A DNA stretch of 64,000 bases from Rutpela maculata (taxonomy: Eukaryota > Arthropoda > Insecta > Coleoptera > Cerambycidae). The notes beneath the pieces were generated by a model. The model saw nothing but the letters and a program-made list of their open reading frames with translations. It did no database searches and was not told the DNA's origin. The number at the start of each line of letters is the position of its first letter. The first letter of the stretch is position 1. Made by a program: the position numbers and the translations under genes. Where the stretch lies: the NCBI GenBank assembly GCA_936432065.2, contig OW386285.2, positions 139,529,235 to 139,593,234 of the forward strand, in the 5' to 3' direction. Shown here piece by piece: positions 10,134 through 22,389 of the stretch.

Positions 10134-13100
10134 TAGGGTGGCCTATCTTTTTCGAAATCGAAATTTTTTATTTCTCACCCCTGCAAATGGTTCCATTTGA
10201 AGAAAAAACAGTCCCCTCAAAATATTATTGAGGCAAATTGAAGGCAAGGGGTGCCGCAGAATGCATTATTATGCAATAATAAAAGTAAATGGAATTACAT
10301 AAACATAAACATAATACATTCTTTGATTGATGCATTGTTTTTTTTTTTAATCAGCAACATTTATCTTTAGAATGACTAATCAAGTCATATAAATATCAAA
10401 GACATTATCTGTTGTGACTATGACATGTGTCATACTACTGTAAATTCGTAGTCTAAGAAAACTAGACTAGAAGTTTTTGAAATAAAACTCTCGTTTTATC
10501 TTTGTGTATTTTATTATGAAACGTTTTTTTCATACATAGTACCAAATATTATCCTAAATCTACAAGACATATAGTAATAAAAACAATATTTTTTGCACTA
10601 GGCCAAAGCATGCGACAGGGTTTCTTTTTTTACATTTGGAAACTGTGATTTATAATCATTTACAACTTGGAGTAAAAACTGTTTTTGGTCTTCATTTTTT
10701 GTTAAAATGTCATTATAGTCAGTAATAAGTTTGATTCCTCTCTCAGCGGCATCATTTACAACTTTAATTTTGTTTACAATATTGAAACATCGGGTATAAC
10801 TTTCATTTTCCCTCCATGTTGTTGAATCATTTTCCAAAAATTCCATAGACAAACCTAATTTTCGAAAAAACTGTTTAGTGTTCTCGCATATGAAGTCCTG
10901 AATTTCCTTGTTTTCAACGTCAGTAATGTTACTAATCATAAGTCGTTTAATACCCTCTTGATTTGGTGCTTTCCTATTCAAAGCTTTAACCATTTCTCTT
11001 TTAGTGGTAACTGAAATATCGTCATCAAAGAAAGATAAGCCAACATTTACTGAATTAAGGTACCACAAATGGTTCACTATTTTCCTACTTGCGGCTTGAG
11101 ATATTTCTTTGTCAATATTTTGATAATTAATGAGTTCTTTACAAAAGTCTAAGTCATGAAGCGGTGCTTTACTAGTAAATGACGCTGTAAACCAGGCCTT
11201 TACATAAACCTTTACAATAAAGAGACATATATCTTCAATACCTATTTTTTCTTTTTTAGTTAGTTGGAACTGATCTTGGAAAAAAAATATTTTTAGACAG
11301 TAAATGGCTTTGGCCATCCAAAGTGCATGATGAAATGCCCCTGGTTGATAGAATGTCGTGTGAGTGGGCTCTTCTTCAACAAAAAGTTTAGAAAGCATTA
11401 AAAATTCTTTATAATCATCACGAGGCTGTTGCAAAGTTAAAGCTGCATTTAGAAACTTTACAATTTCGGCTTTAACTGGTTGTAAAATGTGTTTAATTTT
11501 TGATACCTGAAATCCAGTTTTTAGTTTATTTTGATCTATTTTAGGCCAAAATTCCCTAAAACGTTTAAATAGTGGCACATTTGGACCAGATGAGGAAGGC
11601 ATTTTTGTGTCAAACACACTTCTCAAAACCACTTCAAAAATATGATGTCTACAAGGAAAATATAGAATATCTCTTTCTAATTTTTGTTGCAATAGTGTGG
11701 CTGCCCCATTTATATAACCCATATTTGATGCTGTTGTATCACAACACAAAGCTATTACCTTTTCGTCCAAATTCCATTCACAAAGCACATCATAAACTGC
11801 TTCAGTCTGTTCTCTTCCAGTTGAATTGGGCAAAGCTGGTACTCCAAGTAGTTGTTCAATATCTCCACTAGTAACTAAGATAGCAAGTCTATCGATATTT
11901 CCCATTCCAGTGAGAGAAGGTAAAAGTTTTCCATCCCAATGGATGACTGGGGCCGGCAATTCAGAATTACCGAAGGCAGTTTTTAATATTTCAGCTCTTT
12001 CTTCGCGGATGCGTCTAGAGCGCTGAAGTGTGGTTCTGCTGATGGACAAAGATGTGGTGTCATGTCCTAGTGCTTCTGCTGTCAAAATATGGACTCCATA
12101 CCTGTCGCTTATTTTGCAAGCATCAAATGCAGCGGCTATTTTTGGTGTGATGATGTTACATGTTCCATACAATCTCCTCTTTTTTGGCTGTGACGGGCCA
12201 GGCTGGTCCTGTAACAACTCTTCTTGGGCTTCGATTATTTCATCTTCATTTTCGTTGGAGTCGGCTGAATTACTACTTGATGATGGACAGGTGACTGTTT
12301 CCTCTAATCTAGCTTTTTCTTGTTGACTTCGTTGCATTCGTTCGGATAATTTCTGTAATTTCTCCTCAGCTGATTTTTCTTGAGAAGCAAGTTGGTAATT
12401 AATACCATGCATAAATCCAGGACGTCCCTTTTTTCTTTGGTTAATTAAAAACTGAAACTGCTTATCTTCATCTATTTTCATCAACTCCAATGCATTTGCA
12501 TGAGAAATATCAAAGAGATCGTCCAATTTTTCAACGAAATTTTTTTCTTTACTCCCGCACTGGCCCTTTTAGCCGATTTTTGTAAGTTCCTCCACTCTGC
12601 ATAAAGTTTATCTAGTTGTTTAACACAATGAAAATCCTGACGTGTCGGAATGCGAGCTTTATCCCAAAAAACTGACACCTCTTTTATTGTTAATTTAGCA
12701 CTTTCATGTATACTTAGCTTCACTTCACAAATGTTATAAAAGAGCACTTGTAATATTTGTCTATTAGACGGCAATTTATTGCCAATGATTTGTGACGAAT
12801 AGTGTCCAACTAAGTAAATGAAAGTATCCTTTCGTAAGGATCTAACATCAGTCATCGTTAAATGTTTTTTCAAAAAGGAACGTATGCTAGAACTTATAAT
12901 GTCACCACTGTAAAACACAATTGCAAACTGACATAAAAACCTACCGTAGGTGCATTATATTTCCAAACTTCCAAAACAAATAATTTCTAGGAAATAATTA
13001 CACCAATAAAGCATTATGAGTATTTTAAGTAAAATTTAGGTGTATTACCGTAATAAAATCTTATCTACAAATTTCTACCTGAATGCGGCACGGGTTACCG

Positions 13101-13220
13101 TTCACCGAATTATCTGAAACTTTGACATAAATTATTCCTAGTATAATAGTATATTTTCGTGGGGTGAGACTTAAAAAATACGCAAAAAAAATTCACCCCC
13201 TATAGAGATGGGCCACCCTA
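10134..13220 (-). mobile_element. Nested DNA transposon with GGGTGGCC ends
   Basis: The ends are inverted: TAGGGTGGCCTATCTTT at 10134 and its counterpart ending at 13220 (RC: TAGGGTGGCCCATCTCT). The two LINE halves on either side show that it inserted into a LINE 3' untranslated region. It is 3.1 kb and encodes one long transposase on the minus strand. If the element is taken as starting at GGGTGGCC, it is flanked by TA on both sides; no convincing 8-bp duplication was found (ATGTGTAT against TACTGTAT), so the superfamily cannot be set from the insertion site. Confidence 0.85.
10598..12918 (-). pseudogene. hAT-like DDE transposase, one frameshift from intact
   Basis: The largest coding signal in the window: 642 codons open from 12526 to 10598, preceded by a 145-codon frame (12918-12481) that overlaps it. 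The two join at a run of T (A on the coding strand) at about 12537-12550, where a one-base change shifts the frame. Features of the 642-residue part: glutamine/glutamate-rich coiled coil at about 50-75, an acidic Ser/Asn/Glu linker at 80-110, PKKRR at 114-118 (possible nuclear signal), HWDGKLL with Asp198, CCDTTASN with Asp263, CRHH at 292-295 and AERGIKLI with Glu595. The DNAS-like second Asp followed by a C-x2-H motif and a late Glu is the hAT-type DDE layout. The likely job is cutting and pasting this element by its GGGTGGCC ends. TTTTACAG just upstream of the first ATG on the coding strand could be a splice acceptor, so an upstream exon is possible. Confidence 0.75.
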
Positions 13221-13436
13221 TACTGTATATGCATTTATAATCAGTGTGAAATTTAATTATATTTTATGTTTAAATATAGTTTTTAAGTTGAATATTGGAA
13301 TTACTAATTTTATATTCAGTAAATATGTTAATGTTCAGGGTTAAATGTTAGAAAACCATAAATGTAAGGTCTACTTCGCCCTTAATAAAGACACGTCATT
13401 ATTATTATTATTTTTATTATTATTATTATAAAACTT
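13221..13436 (+). mobile_element. LINE 3' end with (ATT)n tail, after the nested transposon
   Basis: Continuation of the 3' untranslated region of the LINE interrupted at 10133. It ends in CTTAATAAAGACACGTCATT followed by about 40 bp of ATT repeats (13395-13432). The LINE fragment at 52279-53175 ends the same way (AATAAAGACATTATTATT), supporting common family membership. Confidence 0.8.
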
Positions 13437-14513
13437 CGTTTTTATATTAATATGATACATAAAATAAAAGTTTTACTGTAAACTTAGTTATATATTCATT
13501 TTCAATATATATACTCCCATTTGTTACTAAATATTTCATATTTACCAGAGTCTTCACAATAAATAAATATGCTATAGGATTAACCTCCAAATCAATTCTG
13601 ATCGATTGCAACACTTAATTTAAAACATCGTAACTCACTTAAATATTTGATTTAAAAGTTAATCTAAATTTTTCTATTACTATTTAGAGTACGATCTAGA
13701 AACTTTATATTCACGAGCGAATATCAAAAACTGCCGCGGACGATAATTAAGATAAAATTCCGGTTGAAAAATGGTCCTATTTAATTAAAAATATTTTTAA
13801 TGTTCATCTTGATTAAATCATAAAGTTGAGAAGCGCAAATTATTGTCAAGTTTCAATGTCTTTTTTAAGTAGTATATCGGTTTGATAATTGCCTTGCCGA
13901 GCGACCTTTTATATTTTTAGTACGAAAAAACAAGATTAAATCCGATAAACACGTCAAATTATCAAAATTAAAATATCTCGATATGCACTTGCCTAAGGCA
14001 GTGGTCGTTATATTAAGGTATAAACATAGTTAGCACTGAAAGGATGTTGCTTTAAAAAAAAAGTGACTATAAAATGTTCTAATCAAATCCATGACCAGAA
14101 TTGAACTGAAATTAATTTCGACCCTATCTTTAATTAATGTCAAAAGAAAATAAGAGTGGCCTAAAAGCAGGGGCGGCTTTATATATACGCTTAAGACGTT
14201 TTAAGCATAGGGCCCTAGACTAAAAGGGGCTCATCTTTTGTTTACTACTCTCATTGAAAATAGTTAAAATGTAATATGTTTTTTATTTTTGTGGGTAATT
14301 TATTAATTCTTTGCAGGAATAGTATGACCATTTTTCGAACATGTTAAGCCTGTGCTAGGAAAAGTTTATAGAATTATTAGTATCGTGTTTAGAATTTGGT
14401 TAATATCGAGAAAATTGTTATTTAAACTTAAAATTAAAAATGAGGTTCTCATAGATATACAAAGCAACTGCCGATAGATCTGTTATATTTCTCTAAACGT
14501 TTTCCTAAAAGAA
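13437..14513. other. AT-rich stretch with a hAT-like end
   Basis: No coding signal. CAGGGGCGGCTTTA at 14168 followed by GCATAGGGCCC resembles one terminus of a hAT-type MITE; the partner end and a target duplication are not visible. Confidence 0.4.
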
Positions 14514-14807
14514 GTGTGCATTGTACGAAAGCCTTTTTTGTATTGTGAAGAAATTCAAACTGAATGTGAAACTGAACTGAAAAAATGTCCAATGCCTCTG
14601 CAGACCATGATCATAGAGTTGTTGAAAAATATCTACGAAACCACAATCATAAATGTTAGAGATTACATGAAAGATATTCAAAGAGATAACTTCGAAATAA
14701 ATGTGTTTCGCAGGCAACATAATGCTTATCTCGGATCGCCTAGACCACACGACCACTTTGCTCAGAATATTTTGACTCACATGCAGTCGGCTTTAAGATC
14801 TTCATGA
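14514..14807 (+). CDS. Unassigned ORF, possible exon
   Basis: I do not recognise this product. It is a 97-codon plus-strand frame starting with GTG rather than ATG and ending in TGA. It has balanced composition and four Cys near the start (including CEEIQTEC and KKCP), a hydrophobic segment, and a basic C-terminal half. A possible splice acceptor (TTTTCCTAAAAG) lies directly upstream, ending at about 14511, which would suit an internal or terminal exon. No partner exon with a matching frame was found nearby. It lies between transposon relics and the opposite strand is also open for 91 codons, so it may be chance or an unrecognised element ORF. Confidence 0.2.
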   Translation: MCIVRKPFLYCEEIQTECETELKKCPMPLQTMIIELLKNIYETTIINVRDYMKDIQRDNFEINVFRRQHNAYLGSPRPHDHFAQNILTHMQSALRSS

Positions 14808-16489
14808 TTAATTAGGTTTCCTGCACTAATATGAACGTACCAAATAAGAATAGCACAGCTAGCTATGGAGACTCTTCATTGAAAGGGTCGTTGATAGGAA
14901 TCACAGTTGAACATTGGCTGAGCAACGCTGAGATATGAAGAAAAACGGTGGTCTTAAACGCTATTAGAGAGAAGGCATGAGCTAAATTAGCATTCTCATG
15001 TAACAGTTCCAACCTGTTCCTGTTACAAAGTTATACTTCTTCCAGATACCCGTTCCAGTTCCAAACTCCTCCCAACCTATTAAGTGCGTCGACGATACTT
15101 CTGACAAAAAGGAAAACTGTGACATATTGAATATACAAAATATAATGAGGAATCTTTTTTATAGGATTTCGCAAACAGCAAAAAAAAAATATTTACTGTA
15201 ACTATTAGCAAACAAGAACTAATTTACGTTAATATATAATTTGTAACTGGGACTGATTATGACTTCATGTGAACGAAATTGTTTCTTTGGTGCGGTCAGT
15301 AAGGTTCTAATACTAAAGAGGTGTGATTATACTTACATTAAGCCTTCTTATTTTGTCCAAAAAATTATTTTTGTTCATTTTAGGTTTAGACTTAAAATAT
15401 AATAAATTTTTTGTTCTGGTTTACTTCTTTTACTTTTTCAAAGAAAAAATATATAAATTTTGTTCCAATGAAATAATTTTCGGTCGTGAATATCATTTTA
15501 ATTTAAGGTATAAAGAATTATGTTTTTGTTTTACCCTCTTGTAGGTATTTCCTGAAAGAAAATAAATGTTTCCGTTTTAAAATTATAACTTATTGTAGTG
15601 GAAGAAGTATAGATACTTGCTATTATTCTATTACATATTATAAATATGCAAAATATCTTTTCATCGAATACTCTCCTAACGTGCATACTTAAAAGCAAAG
15701 TCGACCTCGATCAGCGGTTCACCAAATCATATTCCATGACCAGATAAAGGGAATACTGATACTGAAATGCGGATAAATAGGTACATGACTGTGGCGCACA
15801 ACAACATTGCTGCCTATTCTGTAACTTTGACACGAAGCAAACTGTTCCGCCGTACCTGTTACACTTTCTGATCGGTAACTCCTCCAAGAAATAGTCGTAC
15901 TTGCGTACTTGTTACAAAATAATTTCACAGCCATTTGGCAAGATTTCAAATGGAATTGGGGATAGCATGTACCGAGATTGTTGGATAATATCTGGACTAG
16001 AAAGATAATGGAGTGGCTACCAAATTGCATAGCAAAGCAGATGACGTCCTCCAATCCAGTGAATAGGTAATAACAAACGCATTTCTACAAACTGGACACT
16101 GAATGTTTAAAATCACACGAGATGGAAAATATTAAGAGATACAGTGTGCAGCTCAGACTATTTGTTGAAATCATTGTCAACTAGTTATTTTTAGAGCCTC
16201 AGAATTCCTAATTCAAGTACAGGTTGTAAAGTTTATACATTGATTTTTTGAGTAGAAATTGTAAAATATATCATATAAATCTTTGTCGTAGCGTACTTAT
16301 TTGCACAGTACGAAGATAAGCAGATTTTTTCCAGTTGATATTCCAACGGTTTCTTAATGTAAAGTTTAATATTTCTTGCCTGTTTTTCAAGTCTCGTGGA
16401 TGTATACAAATTTTGTTATAGGTTTCGTCCATAGTGAAATATCTTGCAATGTTTCATTTGTCAAAACTCTATTTCTACCCAGAATTTCT

Positions 16490-16492
<3 letters not shown>
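14808..16492. other. Gene-free stretch
   Basis: Slightly richer in GC than its surroundings around 14860-15120 and 15700-16060, but no frame carries a recognisable domain. The minus-strand frame 15719-16054 has no recognisable motif. Confidence 0.4.

Positions 16493-16568
<76 letters not shown>
16493..16568. repeat. (TA)n microsatellite
   Basis: 76 bp of uninterrupted TA dinucleotides. The Tyr-Ile repeat frames read across it on both strands are artefacts. Confidence 0.95.
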
Positions 16569-16570
<2 letters not shown>

Positions 16571-16727
16571 TGCTGACTCCCCGAACTGCTAGTTTGAATA
16601 TTTTTTGCTATAGTTCCTCTAAAACGTTCCAATAATATTTCAATACATCTCTCTCTCTTGAACATTCACAGTGGGCTAAAACCACTCTTTAAATGAAATA
16701 TGCATGCACTCTCTCAATTCCTTCGGG

Positions 16728-18120
16728 AAATGGTAGTCTGTCCCGAAATAATTCCCGTAAAATCTGAAATCATTCCCTTGGCCGTTTTCTAGAAAATTCA
16801 CTTTTTTTTTTTGAAAACAAGAATCTACTACATTTTTGAAGCCTCTGAATACCCGGACATATTTCAAACAACCTATCAGTTAAGTATCAGTTATCTTCTT
16901 CAATCCGTGATTCTTACATTTATAAAATAGACAAAGACAATATCCATTTTCATCGTGCGTTCTTGCATGAGTTGCATTGCATTTGCATTTTGCATGATTT
17001 CTTTAATTTCAATCATGGTCACAGAAAATTTTCACTCTTGGAGTCTTGGATTGTTTGCCTAGTGAAGTCTAAAGAGTAACTGACCGAGCGACGCCAATAT
17101 TCTTTGGCAGTGATGACGGTCTCAGATATCTAAGGACGAGCAGGACTCTGCTCTTTACCCTAGTACATCGCTGTAGACCTGGGCCGGCCTCGTACGGGGT
17201 GGGCGAGCTTACTTTACATTAACCCCACTCACAAATGTGAGTGGTGTGGATGATTTGGGCCCACCTCCCGGGTCCTGGCCTGTTGGACCTTGCTAACTAA
17301 GGCCTTTATCTTCTGGCTCTCTTCTGTCTTGATTATCTTTCTTCGCCAGCTTGTCACCCCCGGGGTAGTCATCTGTCTGTTCGGAAACTTTGGGGTACTT
17401 TTGGCTGGGATTGACTACCGGTATGCAGAATGTCAATTGACATCCTGCCATCCGGATCATCGGTTAGGTAGGAATGAGCTATGTAGCTCGAGGAAGTGCA
17501 GACCTAAGTGCTTTGGTAGCACTTTCGTTCTGCACGGAGCTAGGTGACTACGGGTACTGGATGGCATTTCGTCCGGTACCTGCAGGGTAGTGGGTGGGTG
17601 GTTGGGTTATCGTCATGTCTCTTCTGTGGGTTGTCTTCATCGGCGGTGGTATAGTTTTCATACTCACCCGTTATCTGACTGAGCGAATAAAAAGACATCT
17701 CAGATGGCTAATAGAGGCGCTCGGATTTCCCTATAGTAAATCCAGTTACGCAAATAGTAATGTTATTCATTGGTTACGGATATATTGGTAAACAAAAACT
17801 GCTGTCATTCAAAATAACATAGGAATAGATCTAATGATTTTGTCTAAATTGACTACTTGGAAAGTTTATATAACCCGATTATTATCAAAACGTCTGGAGT
17901 TGTCGAGCATGAAGGTTTCTTGTATATTATTTCCCCAAACTTGGCTTAAGTTGAAATTTGTATTGGAATGTTCAATTTTCTTGATTGACATTTTAACAAG
18001 CTTATCAGTGCAAAAAATCAGTTTTCAAAAAAAAATTAAAAGTGAATTTTCTAGAAAACGGCCAAGGGAATGATTTTAGATTTTACGACAATTGTTTCAG
18101 GACAGATAAAGCTACCATTA
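16728..18120. mobile_element. TIR element (~95-bp inverted ends) with LINE fragment inside
   Basis: An approximately 95-bp inverted repeat (16728-16820 and 18021-18120) shares ATCATTCCCTTGGCCGTTTT and CTAGAAAATTCACTTTT. About 1.2 kb lies between, of which 17083-17668 is the 3' end of a Jockey LINE on the minus strand, probably a later insertion. Superfamily and target duplication not resolved. Confidence 0.6.
17083..17668 (-). mobile_element. Jockey-type LINE 3' end, minus strand
   Basis: This GC-rich block is the reverse complement of 21520-22060. Shared landmarks include GGTGGTATAG..TTCATACTCACC, CCACCCACCCACTACCCTGC (coding-sense orientation), GATGATCCGGATG, CCCAGGAGGTGGGCCC-like text and GCCAAAGRATATTGGCG at the 3' end. 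The sister copy has the C-terminal end of the LINE ORF directly upstream of this block, so it is the 3' untranslated region. The coding part is absent here. Confidence 0.7.
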
Positions 18121-19156
18121 ATTAGAAATATTTTCTAGTACACATTGCCAATAACTCATTCTTAGGGCTGAACAGCAAAAGGTTAATGTGGGAAGTGGCA
18201 TAGATTTTTATCGAGGAGGGGAAATTCTGATAGAACTCCATCGCTGGGATAGGAAGTGTCAGACTCTTACTGACTAAAACCCCTCCTTCCAGAACTTACC
18301 TGCAGCCCCCCCTGGGCTTATTGTGCTCTGACAAGTACTTACAACACATTCAACTACTGTTCTTGTGGAACCCTCGAGTCGATAAAAGGGGGTGAAACAA
18401 AAACAAAAGTTTTTATAAAACCAATTTATTACAATGAACCACGTAATAAAACATGAAGGTACACTCATAAAATAATCCGAATACCTAGTAAAATCGTATA
18501 TTTTCAAATTAAATTAAAGCCTAATAATTAGCGCGTACTGTGTATTTTTGAATTACCATTGCCACAAAAGTAAATAACAAAATTGTTGATATTCTAAAGT
18601 TTAATACGTTGATGTGAATTTATTTAATTAACAATATTGAATGTAGTTATTTTGTGCTAAAAACGTTGCAGGGCGGTGAACTGAATTTAAATAATTGAAT
18701 AATACGTTGTTTATTTTTCGTACTTCTATACAGAGTAATCAATCCATGATTCAATTATCTTTCATCTATGTTAAATTTTTTTTTAATGCGACTAGTATTA
18801 TATTATAGATATATTCATTCCTATAATCAATAGGAGAGTTAAAAAATTGATGAGAACTAGAATCAATTATTCACATCAGTTGAATAAATGTGTACTACTT
18901 ATAAACATATTTTAAGCAATTTGAACGAATGATATACCGAGTGCTTACATAAAGCATATTTCTGAAAAAGTATTTTAAAATTTAAAACATAGTTAATTCC
19001 AAATACAATTCTATCTTCCCATAGTTAGGTATTTCTTTTAAAACGTAAATCTCTGTTCTAAATTTTACTTCTTTATATTCTATTTTACTAATTGCAAGTA
19101 TAACTTTTTCAACATTGATCTAATAAATCAACATATAAAAACTCTAAATAACAACG
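18121..19156. other. Gene-free stretch
   Basis: A short GC-rich patch at 18280-18400 (Pro/Gly-coding on the minus strand, frame 18274-18507) stands out from AT-rich surroundings, but I cannot assign it. The rest is AT-rich with no pattern I recognise. Confidence 0.35.
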
Positions 19157-20370
19157 TTTAAAAAAAGGGCTTTCTGGCCCATCCAATTTTTTTGGCGAAA
19201 AACATCGGGAACACATTAAAAAACAACCCTTAGCTGGAAGTGACATTGGAATTGATATTAGTCTAAATACTAAGTTTCGATAACTAAGTAAAAAAAGAAG
19301 TAAAAAAGAAATTCGCCCCTTCGGCCCTCCTCGCCATTCCCTCACCACTCCTAAGAAAGTTATAAGCTGCTATAACTACTATATAGTTACTTACATATTT
19401 TTAAAAAAATCCAGAACACCTCATTGAGTGGTTGCTATCAAAATATAATAATCTAATTACTTCTGAGTACACTCATACGCCTCCTCACTCCTAAAAGGGG
19501 TGGGTCTCACATTCTTAGGGATATTGATCGGTTTTAAATACAAAAAAATCCTAATTCTCTGTTGGATGTTTTTTATCATATTAAGGTGACTTGGCCCATT
19601 CAGATCACAAATGAATATTTCTTACCCGTCTGAGGAGGGGTGTCAATATCCCCTTTAAAAAATGTTGCTTGATTTTTATAGTAAAACATTATTTATGAAT
19701 AATTTTTGTTTGTTAGAGTGGAAATCTTTCATTTTATGGCCCCCTCAAATTCCAAATCTACCCACGAAAGGGTTGGGAGTAACTATTTTGGGACTAACTA
19801 TTTTCGGACAGTATTAAAAGAAATATTTTTAAAGTGCCTTTTAATTTAAAAAAATCTTTGTAATGAATATAACTGAAAAATAAAGGCACGAATTCTGTCT
19901 TTAAGGTTGAATACAGGTGTTAGGATATCAACATATATATAGAATACTTCATCCTGAGAAGGAAAATTCAATTGAATAACTAAGAAATTTTTTCGCAATG
20001 AAAACTGATCACGAGTCTCGAGATGGTGACCTCAGTGGTGGTTGGGGGTGAAATTGTAGTATCATGTTATGACGAATCTCATTCTGATATAGGGCCCCCT
20101 ACCCTAGGAATGGCAAGAGGTACCATGGAAAATTAAATCTTATTCTGACAACCACAAATCAATAAAAAATATAAGGATTTTTCCGCTATAAATAAAAGTT
20201 ATAGTACCGAGATATTTACATCCTCAATCCAATTCCACCCTAAAGAGGAAATGAGAGATATTTAATAATGTTATTATGATAGATATATAAAGTGAAGATT
20301 CTCATTTTCCCAACCAAAGGTCATTTAAATAAAAAGAAGTTTTTAATATAAAAAACAAGTAATATTTTCT
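19157..20370. mobile_element. TIR family D, degraded copy
   Basis: Starts with AAAAAAAGGGCTTTCTGGCC and then follows the same order of landmarks as the unit at 49902-50762: AACATCGGGAA, AAAACAACCCTTA, CCTCCTCACTCCT, the ATTACTTCTGA stretch and GTTGGATGTTTTTT. Near the end (20275-20360) GTGAAGATTCTCATTTTCCC matches 49216 onward, in the orientation of the other unit. The closing inverted end is missing. Confidence 0.55.
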
Positions 20371-21284
20371 ACGCTAAGACACAACAGACACGAAGGAGCA
20401 AGTTCTGTGCACTGTGCTTTCGATCTATTTTGATTGTTGTTCTTGATCTGTCATATTCAGATCATAGTCATTGAACTACGCTTCGCTGATGAGGAACGAT
20501 AATTCCGAAACACGTGAGCGTAACTACTTTGTTGTCTCATCTGATCTATGCAAGTCAAACGTTTTAAATCAAATGCCGTTAATTTGTTAATAATTATCAT
20601 ATAAACAGAAAACGTAAACACTTACTATTGTGTTTATGCCTACTACTAGGGGCTCGCTAGGTGTGGGGTTCGATATACAAAAATGAAAACTGCTGACATA
20701 AAATTTTGTGCTTGGTTCAAATTTCGAGTTCGCCAATTCTTTAGGAATGGCGAAACTGGACAGATTTTTTTTTTGTTAAAGGTGAGAAAAACATGGAAAT
20801 ATGTATATATTTTTTTATTTTTCACTTCTATTTGTAGCACTTTTAACTTCCCCGCCCATAAAAATGAGGAGCTTAATGCAATTGGTCCAAAAATGAAAAT
20901 TGAGATAACATTAAATCTTTATGTTTTAAGATTCCATGAACATTAAAACATGTTTTTTTAAAATGTTTACATATATGTTAACTGTGCATGTATACGGACA
21001 ACGCCTAAACTAGCGAACCATGTTTGATGAGCTTTAGCACAAGGTCTTGATGCAGAGAGAGTAACATTTAATGTCCTTTTGGCGCATAAACTTTCTTATT
21101 TTTCAACATAATAAAAATTATTTGCATTATTCGAAAGCAGATTTTTCTCTGATTTCCAAGATATGTCACAGATTCTTTTCTGTTCATATTCCGCCAATAA
21201 ATTATAGCAGCCGCAGAACGGAGGCCTGCATCGCATAGTTTAGCGCCACCGAACCAAGTTATTAACTAAATTAATTTATTGTTA
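20371..21284. other. Gene-free stretch
   Basis: No domain-bearing frame. Contains overlapping opposite-strand frames near 20646-20946 without recognisable motifs. Confidence 0.4.
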
Positions 21285-22090
21285 AAATGCTCAGCTTCGC
21301 GTCTAGCGTCAGTACCTACCTTTAGCAGATCCAGGATGTGGAAAACGTCGCTCTCCGGACGCACCCTGTTCGTACGCAATGAAGGCATCTTCAGGGACTT
21401 GGAGTACACCACAGTCACCGAAATCATCAAGGAGAGAGCCAAGATTTACACCCTTGCCGAGGAGCATAGGAACCCGTTGGTCAGGGAGGCTACTGACGAA
21501 GATGCAAATTCTGGACAACAGGTGAGTATGAGAACCATACCACCGCCGATGAAGCCAACCCACAGAAGAGACACGACGATCTCCCAACCACCCACCCACT
21601 ACCCTGCGGGTACCGGACAACACACCGTCCAGTACCTGTAGTCATCCAGCTCCGGGTAGACCAAAAATGCTACCAAAGCAGTTAGGTCTGCCCTTCCTCG
21701 AGCTGCGTAGCTCATCCTTACCTACCCGATGATCCGGATGACAGGATGTCACAGACATCCTGTGTACAGGCAGTCAATCACTGCCAAAAAAACCCAAAAT
21801 TTCCTAACAGACCGATGACTACCCCCGGGGCTGACAAGCTGACGAAGAAAGAACACCAAGAGAGAAGAACGCCAGAAGATAAAGACCTTAGCCAGCAAGA
21901 TCCAACAAGCCAGGACCCAGGGAGGTGGACCCGCCCTGCACGAGGCCTGTCCAGGTCTACAGCGATGAACTGGGATAAAGAGCAATAGTCCTGCCCGGCA
22001 CCAGACATCCAAGACCATCATCTTTGCCAAAGGATATTGGCGCTGGCATCAGTGTCTAACTGTACTGCTTGCTCGACACATAGATTTCGT
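21285..22090 (+). mobile_element. Jockey-type LINE 3' end, plus strand
   Basis: A 5'-truncated LINE: the last ~75 codons of ORF2 (about 21300-21520) followed by a GC-rich 3' untranslated region ending near GGATATTGGCGCTGG. The untranslated block is repeated in inverse orientation at 17083-17668. Confidence 0.7.
21300..21525 (+). pseudogene. Jockey-type LINE ORF2 C-terminus
   Basis: The plus frame reads TLFVRNEGIFRDL, then VTEIIKERAK, then LAEEHRNPLVREAT. The order VRN..I.RDL, then a helix, then L..H.NPLV is typical of the extreme C-terminus of Jockey-clade ORF2, downstream of the reverse transcriptase. The piece has no catalytic residues and is a truncated end, not a gene. The frame continues open to 21641 through what is probably untranslated sequence. 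High GC compared with the surrounding sequence fits an element origin. Confidence 0.65.
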
Positions 22091-22389
22091 TAGGTATGGA
22101 ATAATTGTTCCTTAAAAAGGAATTAATTTTTATTGAAAAAATATTCTGTAAAGATCAGATGAATGAAATGACTCTCAAATCAAAATATAGTTAGGTATGA
22201 CTTTTTCTCTAAAATATATTAAGTACCTACCTGTTTGTTATTGAATGTACTATTAATGTGAAAAATATTAATTGACAGGTATTTTAAAATAGTCTACTGT
22301 ACTTCTACGAACCGATAAATTATGAGCTAAGACAATATTCATATGAATCTGTTGAACTAAATTCAAACACAAAATATGTCGTATATAAC
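22091..22389. other. Gene-free stretch
   Basis: AT-rich, no features seen. Confidence 0.4.

Noticed and set aside
10598..12526. 642-codon frame as a host gene
   Set aside because: It lies between inverted ends nested in a LINE and has hAT-like DDE and C-x2-H motifs; it is a transposase.
14514..14807. Glypican-like exon
   Set aside because: The Cys spacing loosely suggested it, but no glypican signature motif follows in any frame in the next 1.5 kb.
16376..16665. Tyr-Ile repeat proteins on both strands
   Set aside because: Translation of a (TA)n microsatellite.
18274..18507. GC-rich Pro/Gly patch as an exon
   Set aside because: No splice context or domain; the frame mostly runs through AT-rich sequence.
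21309..22030. Minus-strand frames opposite the Jockey 3' end
   Set aside because: Shadows of a GC-rich LINE end; no motif on that strand.
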